This document shows, piece by piece, positions 7,390 through 15,051 of a stretch of 28,372 bases of DNA. The stretch lies in contig JBJEKJ010000085.1 in the NCBI GenBank assembly GCA_051878575.1, forward strand, positions 1 to 28,372. The letters run 5' to 3'. The stretch is from CALZFJ01 sp051878575 (GTDB lineage Bacteria; Bacteroidota; Bacteroidia; Bacteroidales; Muribaculaceae). The stretch's first letter is position 1, and each line of letters begins with the position of its first letter. The translations under genes and the position numbers were made by a program. The notes beneath the pieces were generated by a model that was not told the origin of the DNA, ran no database searches, and saw nothing but the letters and a program-made list of their open reading frames with translations.

Positions 7390-8637
7390 TCAGAACAACT
7401 CGGTGATTCCAAAATAATACAGCACCTTGCCGGTGGCAGTGCCATAGCCCACATCGAAGCGAGCATTGACGCGCGGCGCCGCTTTTATGCGCAGTCCCAC
7501 TCCAATCTCGGGCAATGCGGCATCATATCGCACCACATTCTCGCCAAGCAAGGCTATGCCACCCCACCCGGCCACGCCGAAGCGGTTGACAAGCAACTGC
7601 CCGACAAGCGTATTGAAATTGAACATATAGCGATATTCCACGTGGGCCTTCAGCACCGACTTGTCGCGAAACTGATACCCATAGTATCCGCGCGTCACAT
7701 AACCGTCGCCGATGGTGGCGTAACGCGCAAAGGGGATGTCGCGGCCCACGGCATTGTGGCTTGAGATGCCCCACGAGAGCACATTCTCACGCCCCCAAAG
7801 CCTCATGTAGTGGCGATAGTCGAGCGTCAGCTTGCCATAGTCGAAGTCGCCGCCGAGACACTTGGCATAATACAGCGCCCGGGCATTGAGCAGGACGCCC
7901 TCCTCCGGACCGTAGGCCACATCACGAGTGTCGATGGTAAAATCCACTCCCGCTCCCACATCCACGAGCTTAGCCCGCCCGGCGTCGCCTCCGATAGCCG
8001 CAAATCCGCCGTCGGAGAGCAGAAAATCGCCCGGACGCAGCATCGTCTCATGGCGGTAATCGGCCACAACACCCACATACACGTCGCCTCGCCCTACTCT
8101 AACCGACACCTCGGGCGACACACGCCACTGTCGCGATTGGTAGCCGTTGACTGCCCTGTCGCGCGCCATAGAGATATTGGTGGAGTAACCTATGCCGAAA
8201 TAGTGCTCATAGCGCTGCTGATACATGGCCAAAGCCGACAATTTCAGCCTATTGCCACAAAAGTAGAGCGTGGGTGAGCACTTCACATTGAACGAGAACG
8301 GATCGGTGAAGCCGAAACGCGCGCTCAGCGGAATGGAGCTTGTGTATAGAAGCGGGTCGCTCCCGGTCTTGAAAATGCCGCTCACCCCGGCACCGATATT
8401 GAATCCATAGTCGGGAATGTTGTCGAATGGCGGCGGCATGAAAATCACCTTGAATTTCCCCGCCGACTTAGGATTTCGGCTCGCCACCACACGGCTCATC
8501 ACCCTCTCCTGCAAGTCCTCAAGCTGCCTGAGCACCTTTGGCTGCGGAGGCAGTGAGTCGGGCCGACTTTGACCGGCGGCAACAGCCGTGCAGCAGCACG
8601 CCACCATCGCCAGCACACCGATAGCTATACGGTTCAT
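7390..8637 (-). CDS. BamA/TamA (D15)-family outer membrane barrel without POTRA domains
   Basis: A 415-residue protein with a signal peptide (MNRIAIGVLAMVACCCTAVA), a short Pro/Arg-rich linker (residues 22-55) and then a barrel typical of the surface-antigen D15 family. The barrel starts at KFKVIFMPPPFDNIPDYGFN, includes DVAYGPEEGVLLNARALYYAKC and GDGYVTRGYYGYQFRDKSVLKAHVEYR cut into separate strands, and ends in VLYYFGITELF with a terminal aromatic. The YVTRGYYGYQFRD region resembles the conserved (V/I)RG(Y/F) motif of Omp85 barrels. There is no room for POTRA repeats, so it is a barrel-only member like those often annotated 'BamA/TamA family outer membrane protein' in Bacteroidota. It lies downstream of the OPT transporter but behind that gene's terminator; I see no promoter of its own. 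Confidence 0.8.
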   Translation of the reverse strand: MNRIAIGVLAMVACCCTAVAAGQSRPDSLPPQPKVLRQLEDLQERVMSRVVASRNPKSAGKFKVIFMPPPFDNIPDYGFNIGAGVSGIFKTGSDPLLYTSSIPLSARFGFTDPFSFNVKCSPTLYFCGNRLKLSALAMYQQRYEHYFGIGYSTNISMARDRAVNGYQSRQWRVSPEVSVRVGRGDVYVGVVADYRHETMLRPGDFLLSDGGFAAIGGDAGRAKLVDVGAGVDFTIDTRDVAYGPEEGVLLNARALYYAKCLGGDFDYGKLTLDYRHYMRLWGRENVLSWGISSHNAVGRDIPFARYATIGDGYVTRGYYGYQFRDKSVLKAHVEYRYMFNFNTLVGQLLVNRFGVAGWGGIALLGENVVRYDAALPEIGVGLRIKAAPRVNARFDVGYGTATGKVLYYFGITELF

Positions 8638-8660
8638 AAACTTTCTCTCATATTATTAAA

Positions 8661-8692
8661 TTAGGCTGCCGATTCGCACACCGGCAGCCTAA
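8661..8692 (-). terminator. Terminator of the OPT transporter gene
   Basis: TTAGGCTGCCG (8661-8671) pairs perfectly over 11 bases with CGGCAGCCTAA (8682-8692), with a 10-base loop. On the minus strand it is 56 bases after the OPT stop and is followed by TTTAATAATAT. The U tract is imperfect, so some read-through into the BamA-like gene (start 8637) is possible. Confidence 0.75.
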
Positions 8693-8747
8693 CACATTAG
8701 TTATACTTAATATTATCCTCTATCGACATCATAATATAGCTTGCATC

Positions 8748-10709
8748 TTATTGAGCCTTCTTTGCCTTTATGCACGTCCATGCAAACCATGCTATGAGCA
8801 GCGCGTACACGATTACGCCAAGCGACTGCATGAGAGCCTCATTGCCGGCATACGGGCAAGCCCACTCGAATCCGGCGAATTTCAGCCCGGCGCTCACCAC
8901 TCCGAGCAGAGCGCCGCCTGCAATGAATCCCGAGGCAATCAGCGTGCCGTGCTCATGACGAGCCTTGTTGACCTCATCATTCTTCGAGCGAGTGGATACG
9001 AACCAGCTTATGATACCTCCTATCAGCACAGGGGTGTTGAGCTGCAAGGGAATGAACATACCGAGCGAGAACGCAAGGCAAGGAACACCGAGCCAGTTGA
9101 GCAGCACGGCAAGGATGGCACCCACTATATAGAGCAGCCATGGAGTCTCGCCGCCCATCATCAGCGGCTCTATCACGGCAGCCATGGCATTGGCCTGCGG
9201 CGCCACAAGGGCCTCCTCACCCACAAAGCCATACACCTTGTTAAGTATTATCATAACACCACCCACCGTGGCTGCCGACACGAGAGTCCCGAGGAACTTC
9301 CACGTCTGCTGCTTGGCAGGTGTCGAGCCGAGCCAATAGCCCACCTTCATATCGGTGACCATGCCTCCGGCCATCGAGAGCGCCGTGCACACCACGCCGC
9401 CAATCACCATCGATGCTATGATGCCGGCAGAGCCCTTAAGACCTATCGACACGAAAATTCCCGAGGAGATAATCAGTGTCATGAGCGTCATTCCCGAAAC
9501 CGGGTTGGAGCCGACGATGGCAATTGCATTGGCGGCGACAGTGGTAAACAGGAACGCTATCACCGTAACCACAAGAAATGCCACTATAGTCTGCATGATA
9601 TTGTGAATCACACCCACATAGAAGAAGATGAACGTCACCGCAAGAGCTGCAAGCAGCGAGAATGCAAGGAGCTTCATCGACATGTCTTTCTGCGTGCGCA
9701 GAATGTTCTTCATTCCGCCGCTGTTGCCTTTCAGCTCCTTTCCGGCAAGTCCTACGGCATTCTTGATGATTGGCCACGACTTGATGATGCCAATCACTCC
9801 CGACATCGCTATGCCGCCAATGCCGATATAGCGCGCAGCGCCGCTGAAAATGGCCTCAGGCTCCATAGCCGCAAGCTCGGGATTCATTCCCATGAGCGGA
9901 ACTATGATGAACCACACGAAAGCCGATCCGGCAAAGATTATGAAACTGTACTTAAGGCCTACGATATAGCCGAGTCCGAGGATTGCGGCACTTGTGTTAA
10001 CCTTCATCACCATCTTGGCATTGTTGGCAATCTCGCTACACCAGGGAATCACCTTGGTGGTGAGATTCTCGCTCCACAAATTGAAAGTGGCAAGGCAGAA
10101 ATCATATATACCGCCCACGGCGCCCGCTATCACAAGCGGCATGGCCTGATTGCCGCCCTTCTCGCCCGAGATAAGCACCTGAGTGGTTGCCGTAGCCTCG
10201 GGGAATGGGAATTTACCATGCTGGTCGGCACAGAAATATTTGCGGAACGGAATAAAAAAGAGTATTCCGAGCACGCCGCCGAGCAATGAGCTTAGGAACA
10301 CCTCAAGGAAGTTGACGGCTATCTCGGGGTATTTAGCCTTCAGGATGTAGAGTGCCGGCAAGGTGAAGATGGCTCCCGCCACCACGATTCCCGAGCACGA
10401 GCCTATCGACTGTATTATCACATTCTCGCCCAGAGCGTTGTTGCGCCTTGTGGCACTTGAAAGTCCCACCGCGATGATGGCAATAGGTATCGCCGCCTCA
10501 AACACCTGTCCTACCTTAAGCCCAAGATAAGCTGCCGCCGCACTGAATATAACCGCCATAAGAAGTCCCATCGACACCGAATAAGGGGTCACCTCAGGAT
10601 AAGTCCTGTCGGGGCGCATTACCGGCACATACTGCTCATCTTTCTTTAGTTCACGAAAGGCGTTTTCGGGCAAGCCTTTCGTTTCAAGATTTTTCTCTTC
10701 GTTTTGCAT
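8748..10709 (-). CDS. OPT-family oligopeptide transporter
   Basis: A 653-residue polytopic membrane protein with about fifteen hydrophobic segments. After a charged cytosolic N-terminus the first membrane segment begins YSVSMGLLMAVIFSAAAAYL, with GLKVGQVFEAAIPIAI next, the hallmark opening of the bacterial OPT family (proton-coupled peptide or metal-chelate uptake). NAIAIVGSNPVSGMTLMTL, GSTPAKQQ and NWLGVPCLAFSLGMFIPL are also family-typical. Length is normal for bacterial members. The start is set at the ATG at 10707-10709; an in-frame TTG at 10716-10718 is three codons upstream but less likely. A -7-like box lies at 10772-10779. The transporter ends at its own terminator (8661-8692). Substrate (peptide or siderophore-metal complex) is not deducible. 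Confidence 0.9.
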   Translation of the reverse strand: MQNEEKNLETKGLPENAFRELKKDEQYVPVMRPDRTYPEVTPYSVSMGLLMAVIFSAAAAYLGLKVGQVFEAAIPIAIIAVGLSSATRRNNALGENVIIQSIGSCSGIVVAGAIFTLPALYILKAKYPEIAVNFLEVFLSSLLGGVLGILFFIPFRKYFCADQHGKFPFPEATATTQVLISGEKGGNQAMPLVIAGAVGGIYDFCLATFNLWSENLTTKVIPWCSEIANNAKMVMKVNTSAAILGLGYIVGLKYSFIIFAGSAFVWFIIVPLMGMNPELAAMEPEAIFSGAARYIGIGGIAMSGVIGIIKSWPIIKNAVGLAGKELKGNSGGMKNILRTQKDMSMKLLAFSLLAALAVTFIFFYVGVIHNIMQTIVAFLVVTVIAFLFTTVAANAIAIVGSNPVSGMTLMTLIISSGIFVSIGLKGSAGIIASMVIGGVVCTALSMAGGMVTDMKVGYWLGSTPAKQQTWKFLGTLVSAATVGGVMIILNKVYGFVGEEALVAPQANAMAAVIEPLMMGGETPWLLYIVGAILAVLLNWLGVPCLAFSLGMFIPLQLNTPVLIGGIISWFVSTRSKNDEVNKARHEHGTLIASGFIAGGALLGVVSAGLKFAGFEWACPYAGNEALMQSLGVIVYALLIAWFAWTCIKAKKAQ

Positions 10710-10771
10710 CTGTGTCAAAAAAAATATTATGATTATTATTACATTCTGCTAAAATGCTCTTTCCATTTATG

Positions 10772-10779
10772 CAAAATTA
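10772..10779 (-). promoter_or_regulatory. -7 box of a likely OPT transporter promoter
   Basis: TAATTTTG on the minus strand matches TAnnTTTG. The best upstream partner is ATTG at 10802-10805, 22 bases away, so the -33 is weak. The resulting leader is about 55 bases. Confidence 0.45.
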
Positions 10780-10835
10780 CGACATTATTTCCAACTATCA
10801 TCAATTTCTCCATCCAAAATATCACACTCCTCACC

Positions 10836-10866
10836 ATTTGCACTTATTTGCACTTATTTAGCACTT
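10836..10866. repeat. Three tandem copies of a 10-base word
   Basis: ATTTGCACTT occurs at 10836-10845 and 10846-10855, then as ATTTAGCACTT at 10856-10866. A fourth GCACTT follows at 10885-10890. They lie in the divergent region between the OPT and ATPase genes, 75 bases before the ATPase promoter. Function unknown. Confidence 0.75.
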
Positions 10867-10939
10867 GCTGTCGGGGGGATCTACAGCACTTATTTTTGGA
10901 ATCATTGGCATTTAATATCACAATTTTATCTGCTCAAGA

Positions 10940-10971
10940 TTTGTATTATAGCTTGAAAACGTGTATTTTTG
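10940..10971 (+). promoter_or_regulatory. Consensus promoter for the AAA ATPase/DUF4143 gene
   Basis: TTTG (10940-10943), exactly 20 bases, TATTTTTG (10964-10971). Both boxes are perfect. The spacer contains the first copy of the 33-base-period repeat, and the predicted start near 10978 puts the other two copies into the leader. Confidence 0.8.
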
Positions 10972-11030
10972 CCAAAAAATATAGCGCGAAAACGTGTGTT
11001 TTCACGCAAATCTATAGCCCGAAAACGTGT
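10947..11030 (+). repeat. Three direct repeats with an exact 33-base period
   Basis: The 18-base core TATAGCNNGAAAACGTGT occurs at 10947-10964 (NN=TT), 10980-10997 (GC) and 11013-11030 (CC). Each start is exactly 33 bases from the previous one. The 15 bases between cores share only scattered positions (notably TTTT after the core and AAA near the end). The middle copy also has an inverted element, GAAAAC then GTTTTC, around GTGT (10988-11003). The first copy overlaps the promoter; the other two are in the 5' leader. A 33-base unit is eleven codons, so several frames stay open through it, but I see no reason to believe it is translated. Confidence 0.9.
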
Positions 11031-11052
11031 AATCATTTATAGTCCAAGTATT

Positions 11053-12402
11053 ATGAAGCGAAAAATATACGATCGTATGTTGGAATGGAAAACCCGAAGC
11101 AATGGCTCTACCGCTTTGCTCATTGAGGGCGCACGACGAATAGGGAAAAGCTATATCGTCGAGAAATTTGCCCAACAGGAATACAAGTCGCATATCCTTG
11201 TGGATTTCAACGATATGAGCTCTGATTTGCTTAGTATATTTGAGCAATTCCTCCACGATAGGGATGAGCTGTTCATACGTCTGTCGCTGTTTTATGGCGT
11301 CAGGCTGTATGACAGGGAATCTGTAATTATTTTTGATGAGGTCCAATTATACCCGAAGGCCCGGGCTGCAATAAAATATCTGGTGGCCGATGGCAGATAC
11401 GACTATATCGAAACCGGCTCTTTGGTTTCTTTAAGGCTAAACGTGAAAGACATTATTATTCCATCGGAGGAAGAAGCCATCGATATGTTTCCTATGGACT
11501 TTGAGGAATTCCTTTGGGCAATGGGCGACACAATGACAATGGACTTCGTAAGACGCCAATTTTCATTGTTGGCTCCGATGGGAACGCTCCACAGAAAAGT
11601 CATAGATTATCTGAGGCAATATATGATTGTAGGAGGTATGCCTCAAGCTGTAAAGGCATATTCTGAGAATAGGGATTTCGAGGAGGCCGACAGGATAAAG
11701 CGCGGCATTCTGCATCTATATCGCAATGATATATCAAAATATGCCCGGCAATCTGAAACTAAAGTAACAAGGATATTCGAAGACATTCCATCACAATTAC
11801 AACGCCATGAGAAAAAATTCCGCATAACAGCACTCAGAGCCGACGCAAGAATGCGCGACTATGAGGATGCTTTCTTTTGGCTCGATGACTCAATGGTAGT
11901 AAATATATGCTACAACGCAACTGAACCGAATGTAGGACTTCGGCTAAATATGGAGCGTACCACGCTGAAATGTTATATGAGCGACACGGGATTACTTATT
12001 TCCCACGCATTCGATGAAACTTCAATCACCGACATTGGGCTATATCGCAGGCTAATGCTTGGCAAACTCGAAATCAACCAAGGCATGTTGGTTGAGAACC
12101 TTGTTGCCCAAATGCTCAAAGCCTCAGGGCACAAGCTCTTCTTTTTCAGCCGCTCCGACCGCGAAAACGCAAGTAACCGCATGGAAATCGATTTCTTGGT
12201 CAGAAAGCGCAATTCCACATCACGGCATAATATCATACCGGTAGAAGTGAAATCCACCAAAAGGTACACACACAGCTCTCTCGACAAATTCCGAGAAAAA
12301 TATGCAGAATTCACCACATCGCCCTATGTGCTGCACACAGGCGACCTAACATGCAAAGACGGAATCACATATATTCCTTTATATATGGCTATGCTGATAT
12401 AA
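11053..12402 (+). CDS. AAA-family ATPase with DUF4143 / PD-(D/E)XK-like C-terminus
   Basis: A 449-residue protein. Walker A GARRIGKS is at residues 26-33, Walker B VIIFDE at 91-96, and the sensor-like ETGSLVSL at 120-127. MFPMDFEEFLWA (145-156) is the family's conserved 'PxxFxEF' helix. The C-terminal half fits DUF4143, including YMSDTGLL (308-315), GMLVENLVA (344-352), and a nuclease-like pattern MEIDFLV (377-383) plus PVEVKS (396-401). That pattern supplies D380, E398 and K400 as a possible PD-(D/E)XK site. Members are widespread, often multi-copy, and functionally uncharacterised; links to mobile or toxin-like behaviour are speculation. The ATG at 11053 is chosen because the upstream frame is only the repeat leader. 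Base composition is visibly AT-richer than the neighbours, consistent with horizontal acquisition. It converges with the sialidase gene, only 8 bases away, with no terminator between them. Confidence 0.85.
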   Translation: MKRKIYDRMLEWKTRSNGSTALLIEGARRIGKSYIVEKFAQQEYKSHILVDFNDMSSDLLSIFEQFLHDRDELFIRLSLFYGVRLYDRESVIIFDEVQLYPKARAAIKYLVADGRYDYIETGSLVSLRLNVKDIIIPSEEEAIDMFPMDFEEFLWAMGDTMTMDFVRRQFSLLAPMGTLHRKVIDYLRQYMIVGGMPQAVKAYSENRDFEEADRIKRGILHLYRNDISKYARQSETKVTRIFEDIPSQLQRHEKKFRITALRADARMRDYEDAFFWLDDSMVVNICYNATEPNVGLRLNMERTTLKCYMSDTGLLISHAFDETSITDIGLYRRLMLGKLEINQGMLVENLVAQMLKASGHKLFFFSRSDRENASNRMEIDFLVRKRNSTSRHNIIPVEVKSTKRYTHSSLDKFREKYAEFTTSPYVLHTGDLTCKDGITYIPLYMAMLI

Positions 12403-12410
12403 GGAGGGGA

Positions 12411-13550
12411 TTATTCTCGGAGGAGCCACTCGGGGGTGAAGCGCATAAACTTGAGCTCGAAGCCCCGACGGTAGTCACCCTCCTCGACAAAGCACCCTAT
12501 CGAGCCGTCGGGTAGCACGGCCAGCGACGAGTAAGCCGAGCCTCCGGGCACCAACGTGCGCCGCACCCTCCACGTCATTCCCTCATCGAAGCTCGCGAGC
12601 ACCGACACGTTCTTGCGCTCTTTCTCGTCGAAGGGAACGCTGTGAAGCAGGAAATCGCGCGAGCCATAGCGGTAGCGTATAATGTCGCCGTTGCATGCAG
12701 GCTCTATGATATCGGGTTGGCAATATGCCTCACCCCACGTTTCGCCACGATCATGCGATATGGAGAACCGGCGCTGTCCCTTCTTCGGATTGCGGATGCT
12801 CATAAGCACGTCGCCGGTGGATAGCTCCACCACTTTTGCCTCGTCGCCCTCAAAATCGCCGGGATTTCTCGATACGCCCCATGTGTCGCCACCATCGTCG
12901 GAAAACACGGCATAGCAGCTAATCTTTCCTCCACGCTCAGGAGTGAGCCGCGTGGGAATCACTATCATAATCCTGCCATCGGAGAGCTGCAAGGCATTGC
13001 CCGACGAGAAGAATGCACCGAGCCACTTGCATCGCTCGGCATCAGGGCACGCCGGGCCGTAGATCTGAGGCGTGATGTCGCGCGGTGCGCTCCACGACAG
13101 CCCATTGTCATCGCTCACCGAGAGCATCAGTCGCTGATAGTCATCGGCATTAGATTGCCAAAACCCATTGCCCGACACCATGAAGCACAATATGCGTCCC
13201 GTGCGCCTGTCGAGCACCAGCGCAGGGTCGCCATACCCGGTGGCAGTGCCATCGCCGGCAATCGTCACCGCATCGCTCCATGTGGCTCCCATGTCGGTGC
13301 TACGCCGGCACACCACGTCGATGTCGTTGGGCAAGTCGCCCAAATTATTGTTGCGCTTGTCGGCAGCTGCCACGATAGAGCCGTCGGCAGCCGTCAGCAG
13401 CGCCGGAATGCGATAGAACCTCGAGCCGGCGTCGCCGGGCTTGAAAAGCACCTTGCAGAACACGCTATCGGGCGCCTCGCCGGCATGCGAGAGAATCGCC
13501 ATACAAGCTGCCAAAGCCACCGAAATTACCTTACATATAAATCCTTTCAT
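12411..13550 (-). CDS. Secreted exo-alpha-sialidase (GH33, BNR/Asp-box)
   Basis: A 379-residue protein. The signal peptide is MKGFICKVISVALAACMAIL and following residues, ending near SHAGEA (21-26). FYRIPAL (45-51) contains R47, the first arginine of the carboxylate-binding triad. Five Asp boxes (SxDxGxTW type) lie at about 84-91, 146-153, 217-224, 265-272 and 320-327, as expected for a six-bladed sialidase propeller. GDEAKVVEL with E237 and GGSAYSSLAVL with Y340 fit the catalytic Glu/Tyr pair; R253 and R312 are candidates for the other triad arginines. The enzyme releases terminal sialic acids from glycans, for example mucins. An upstream in-frame ATG at 13593-13595 would add 15 residues before the signal peptide and falls just downstream of the promoter -7 box (13601-13608), so 13550 is preferred. 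No sialic acid catabolism genes are nearby. Confidence 0.92.
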   Translation of the reverse strand: MKGFICKVISVALAACMAILSHAGEAPDSVFCKVLFKPGDAGSRFYRIPALLTAADGSIVAAADKRNNNLGDLPNDIDVVCRRSTDMGATWSDAVTIAGDGTATGYGDPALVLDRRTGRILCFMVSGNGFWQSNADDYQRLMLSVSDDNGLSWSAPRDITPQIYGPACPDAERCKWLGAFFSSGNALQLSDGRIMIVIPTRLTPERGGKISCYAVFSDDGGDTWGVSRNPGDFEGDEAKVVELSTGDVLMSIRNPKKGQRRFSISHDRGETWGEAYCQPDIIEPACNGDIIRYRYGSRDFLLHSVPFDEKERKNVSVLASFDEGMTWRVRRTLVPGGSAYSSLAVLPDGSIGCFVEEGDYRRGFELKFMRFTPEWLLRE

Positions 13551-13600
13551 GATAAATCCATTTAAGACATTAGAAAATAAGCTTATATTATTCACATCTA

Positions 13601-13634
13601 CAAAAATAGTGGAAAATTCTCACATACCTACAAG
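13601..13634 (-). promoter_or_regulatory. Probable promoter for the sialidase gene
   Basis: On the minus strand TATTTTTG (13601-13608) is an exact -7 box; CTTG (13631-13634) lies 22 bases upstream as a weak -33. The leader to the ATG at 13550 is about 45 bases. The 13635-13790 stretch between this and the perR promoter is AT-rich and otherwise featureless. Confidence 0.55.
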
Positions 13635-13790
13635 ACGACGCCTCATTTTATTGATTATAAGCATTCTTAAGCCGATATATAAATAATCCTGCATAATAAC
13701 CTACGCATGTCATCGCATCAATACGCTCTCCCGCATCAATGAACAAAAATAACGCTTAATGCGTATTTCAATAAAAATAACACGAAAAGT

Positions 13791-13821
13791 TTTGTGGAAT
13801 CGGCAAAAAATTGTAATTTTG
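13791..13821 (+). promoter_or_regulatory. Consensus promoter for the PerR-like regulator gene
   Basis: TTTG (13791-13794), 19 bases, TAATTTTG (13814-13821). Both boxes are exact. The predicted start near 13828 gives a leader of about 28 bases. Confidence 0.78.
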
Positions 13822-13855
13822 TAATGATTTCAAATTTGAACTAAACAAAAATATT

Positions 13856-14269
13856 ATGGTTGACATAGCATTACACCTAAGAAGCCACGGCATCCGCCCG
13901 TCGATGCAGCGAATGGCAATCATGGAATATCTCATGAGCCATCCCACGCACCCCACCGTCGACGTGATATATTGCGACTTGCTTCCCAACATGCCCACGC
14001 TATCGCGAACGACCATATACAATACCCTGGAGCTTTTCAGGGAAAAAGGCGCCATCAGAGTGCTGAACATCGACAACAAGACAACCCACTACGATGGCGA
14101 CCTGAGCATCCACGCACATTTCCTGTGCCGGAAATGCGGCAAAATCTACGACATCGAGATTCCTGAGGAAGTGTATCTGAAGGTGAAATCTCTGCCGTGG
14201 CACAATGTGGAGCAGACGGAGATAAACTACAGCGGTATTTGCACCGACTGTGGCTCATTCCCGGCATGA
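13856..14269 (+). CDS. perR: Fur-family regulator of the PerR type
   Basis: A 137-residue protein with an N-terminal winged helix (DNA-recognition helix around SRTTIYNTLELF, 50-61) and a C-terminal metal domain. Two CxxC pairs, C91/C94 and C129/C132, form the structural zinc site. The regulatory metal ligands of Bacillus PerR (H37, D85, H91, H93, D104) can be placed on H32, D80, H86, H88 and D99. The aspartate at the D104 position, rather than glutamate, is the residue that distinguishes peroxide-sensing PerR from Fur. Metal-catalysed oxidation of the histidines would release it from DNA. The next gene, a rubrerythrin 65 bases downstream on the same strand, is a classic PerR target, which supports the call. 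I see no convincing PerR box in the gap. Confidence 0.85.
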   Translation: MVDIALHLRSHGIRPSMQRMAIMEYLMSHPTHPTVDVIYCDLLPNMPTLSRTTIYNTLELFREKGAIRVLNIDNKTTHYDGDLSIHAHFLCRKCGKIYDIEIPEEVYLKVKSLPWHNVEQTEINYSGICTDCGSFPA

Positions 14270-14334
14270 TTTTGGAAAAATGAATATCAGATAATATTAA
14301 TTAAGAAACCATCAATTAAAATTTTTCAACAACT

Positions 14335-14886
14335 ATGGCAAAGAAATTTATTTGTACAGTATGCGGTTATGTTCATGAAGGTGATGCAGCTCCCGAGAAG
14401 TGCCCACAGTGCGGCGTTCCTGCAAGCAAATTCAAAGAGGTTGTGGCAAGCGACGCTATCGAGTTTGTATCGGAGCACGAAATCGGTGTCGCCAAAGGTT
14501 GCGACGAAGAGATGATCAAAGACTTGAACGCACATTTCAACGGCGAGTGCACTGAGGTAGGTATGTATCTTGCAATGTCGCGTCAAGCCGACCGCGAAGG
14601 CTATCCCGAAATCGCCGAGGCATTCAAGCGCTATGCATGGGAAGAAGCTGAGCACGCAGCAAAATTCGCTGAGTTGCTGGGCGACGTGGTTTGGGACACA
14701 AAGACCAACCTTGAGAAGCGCATGATGGCTGAGGCCGGTGCAAATGCCGACAAATTCCGCATTGCAAAGCGCGCCAAAGAGCTTAACCTCGACGCTATCC
14801 ACGACACCGTTCATGAGATGGCAAAAGACGAGGCTCGTCACGGAAAGGGTTTTGAGGGCCTGTTCAACCGCTATTTCAAGAAATAA
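14335..14886 (+). CDS. Reverse-order rubrerythrin (rubredoxin domain first)
   Basis: A 183-residue protein. An N-terminal rubredoxin domain carries FICTVCGYVHEG (5-16) and KCPQCG (22-27), with C7, C10, C23 and C26 binding one iron. The ferritin-like four-helix domain follows, with diiron ligands in GECTEVG (70-76), EEAEH (103-107) and KDEARH (164-169). In classical rubrerythrin the rubredoxin is C-terminal, so this is the reverse architecture known from clostridia and other anaerobes, where it acts as an NAD(P)H-linked peroxidase with a partner reductase. It probably removes hydrogen peroxide in the cytoplasm. Direct co-orientation with a PerR-like gene and a strong terminator directly after it (14923) define a compact peroxide-response unit. 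Confidence 0.92.
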   Translation: MAKKFICTVCGYVHEGDAAPEKCPQCGVPASKFKEVVASDAIEFVSEHEIGVAKGCDEEMIKDLNAHFNGECTEVGMYLAMSRQADREGYPEIAEAFKRYAWEEAEHAAKFAELLGDVVWDTKTNLEKRMMAEAGANADKFRIAKRAKELNLDAIHDTVHEMAKDEARHGKGFEGLFNRYFKK

Positions 14887-14922
14887 TCACGAGGAATACT
14901 CATTCCCGGATTTAAACATTGG

Positions 14923-14957
14923 GAGAGGCCGCACAAATGTGCGGCCTCTCTATTTAT
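14923..14957 (+). terminator. Strong terminator after the rubrerythrin gene
   Basis: GAGAGGCCGCAC (14923-14934) pairs perfectly with GTGCGGCCTCTC (14939-14950) around a four-base loop, followed by TATTTATT. It separates this unit from the convergent zinc operon, whose last stop is at 15052. Confidence 0.92.
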
Positions 14958-15051
14958 TCATTTATTGCCGGTTATTCATTTATATGCCGGCACGCCGATG
15001 CGTCTCGGCGTCGCATGGAAGGTGTGAACGCACAGAGTCGCCATTCTAATG

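Noticed and set aside
8751..10289. Long open frame (512 codons) on the plus strand opposite the OPT transporter
   Set aside because: It is the mirror of a well-supported membrane protein and has low-complexity, His/Arg-rich translation with no domain.
10947..11030. CRISPR array
   Set aside because: Only three copies of an 18-base core with 15-base partly similar spacers, no Cas genes, and an overlap with a promoter.
10704..11042. Open frame across the 33-base repeats with an 11-residue periodic translation
   Set aside because: The repeat period is a multiple of three, so open frames are expected. It has no start site with a promoter, and the sequence is promoter and leader.
14270..14334. 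PerR box in the gap before the rubrerythrin gene
   Set aside because: AT-rich inverted bits are present but none matches a PerR box well enough to claim.
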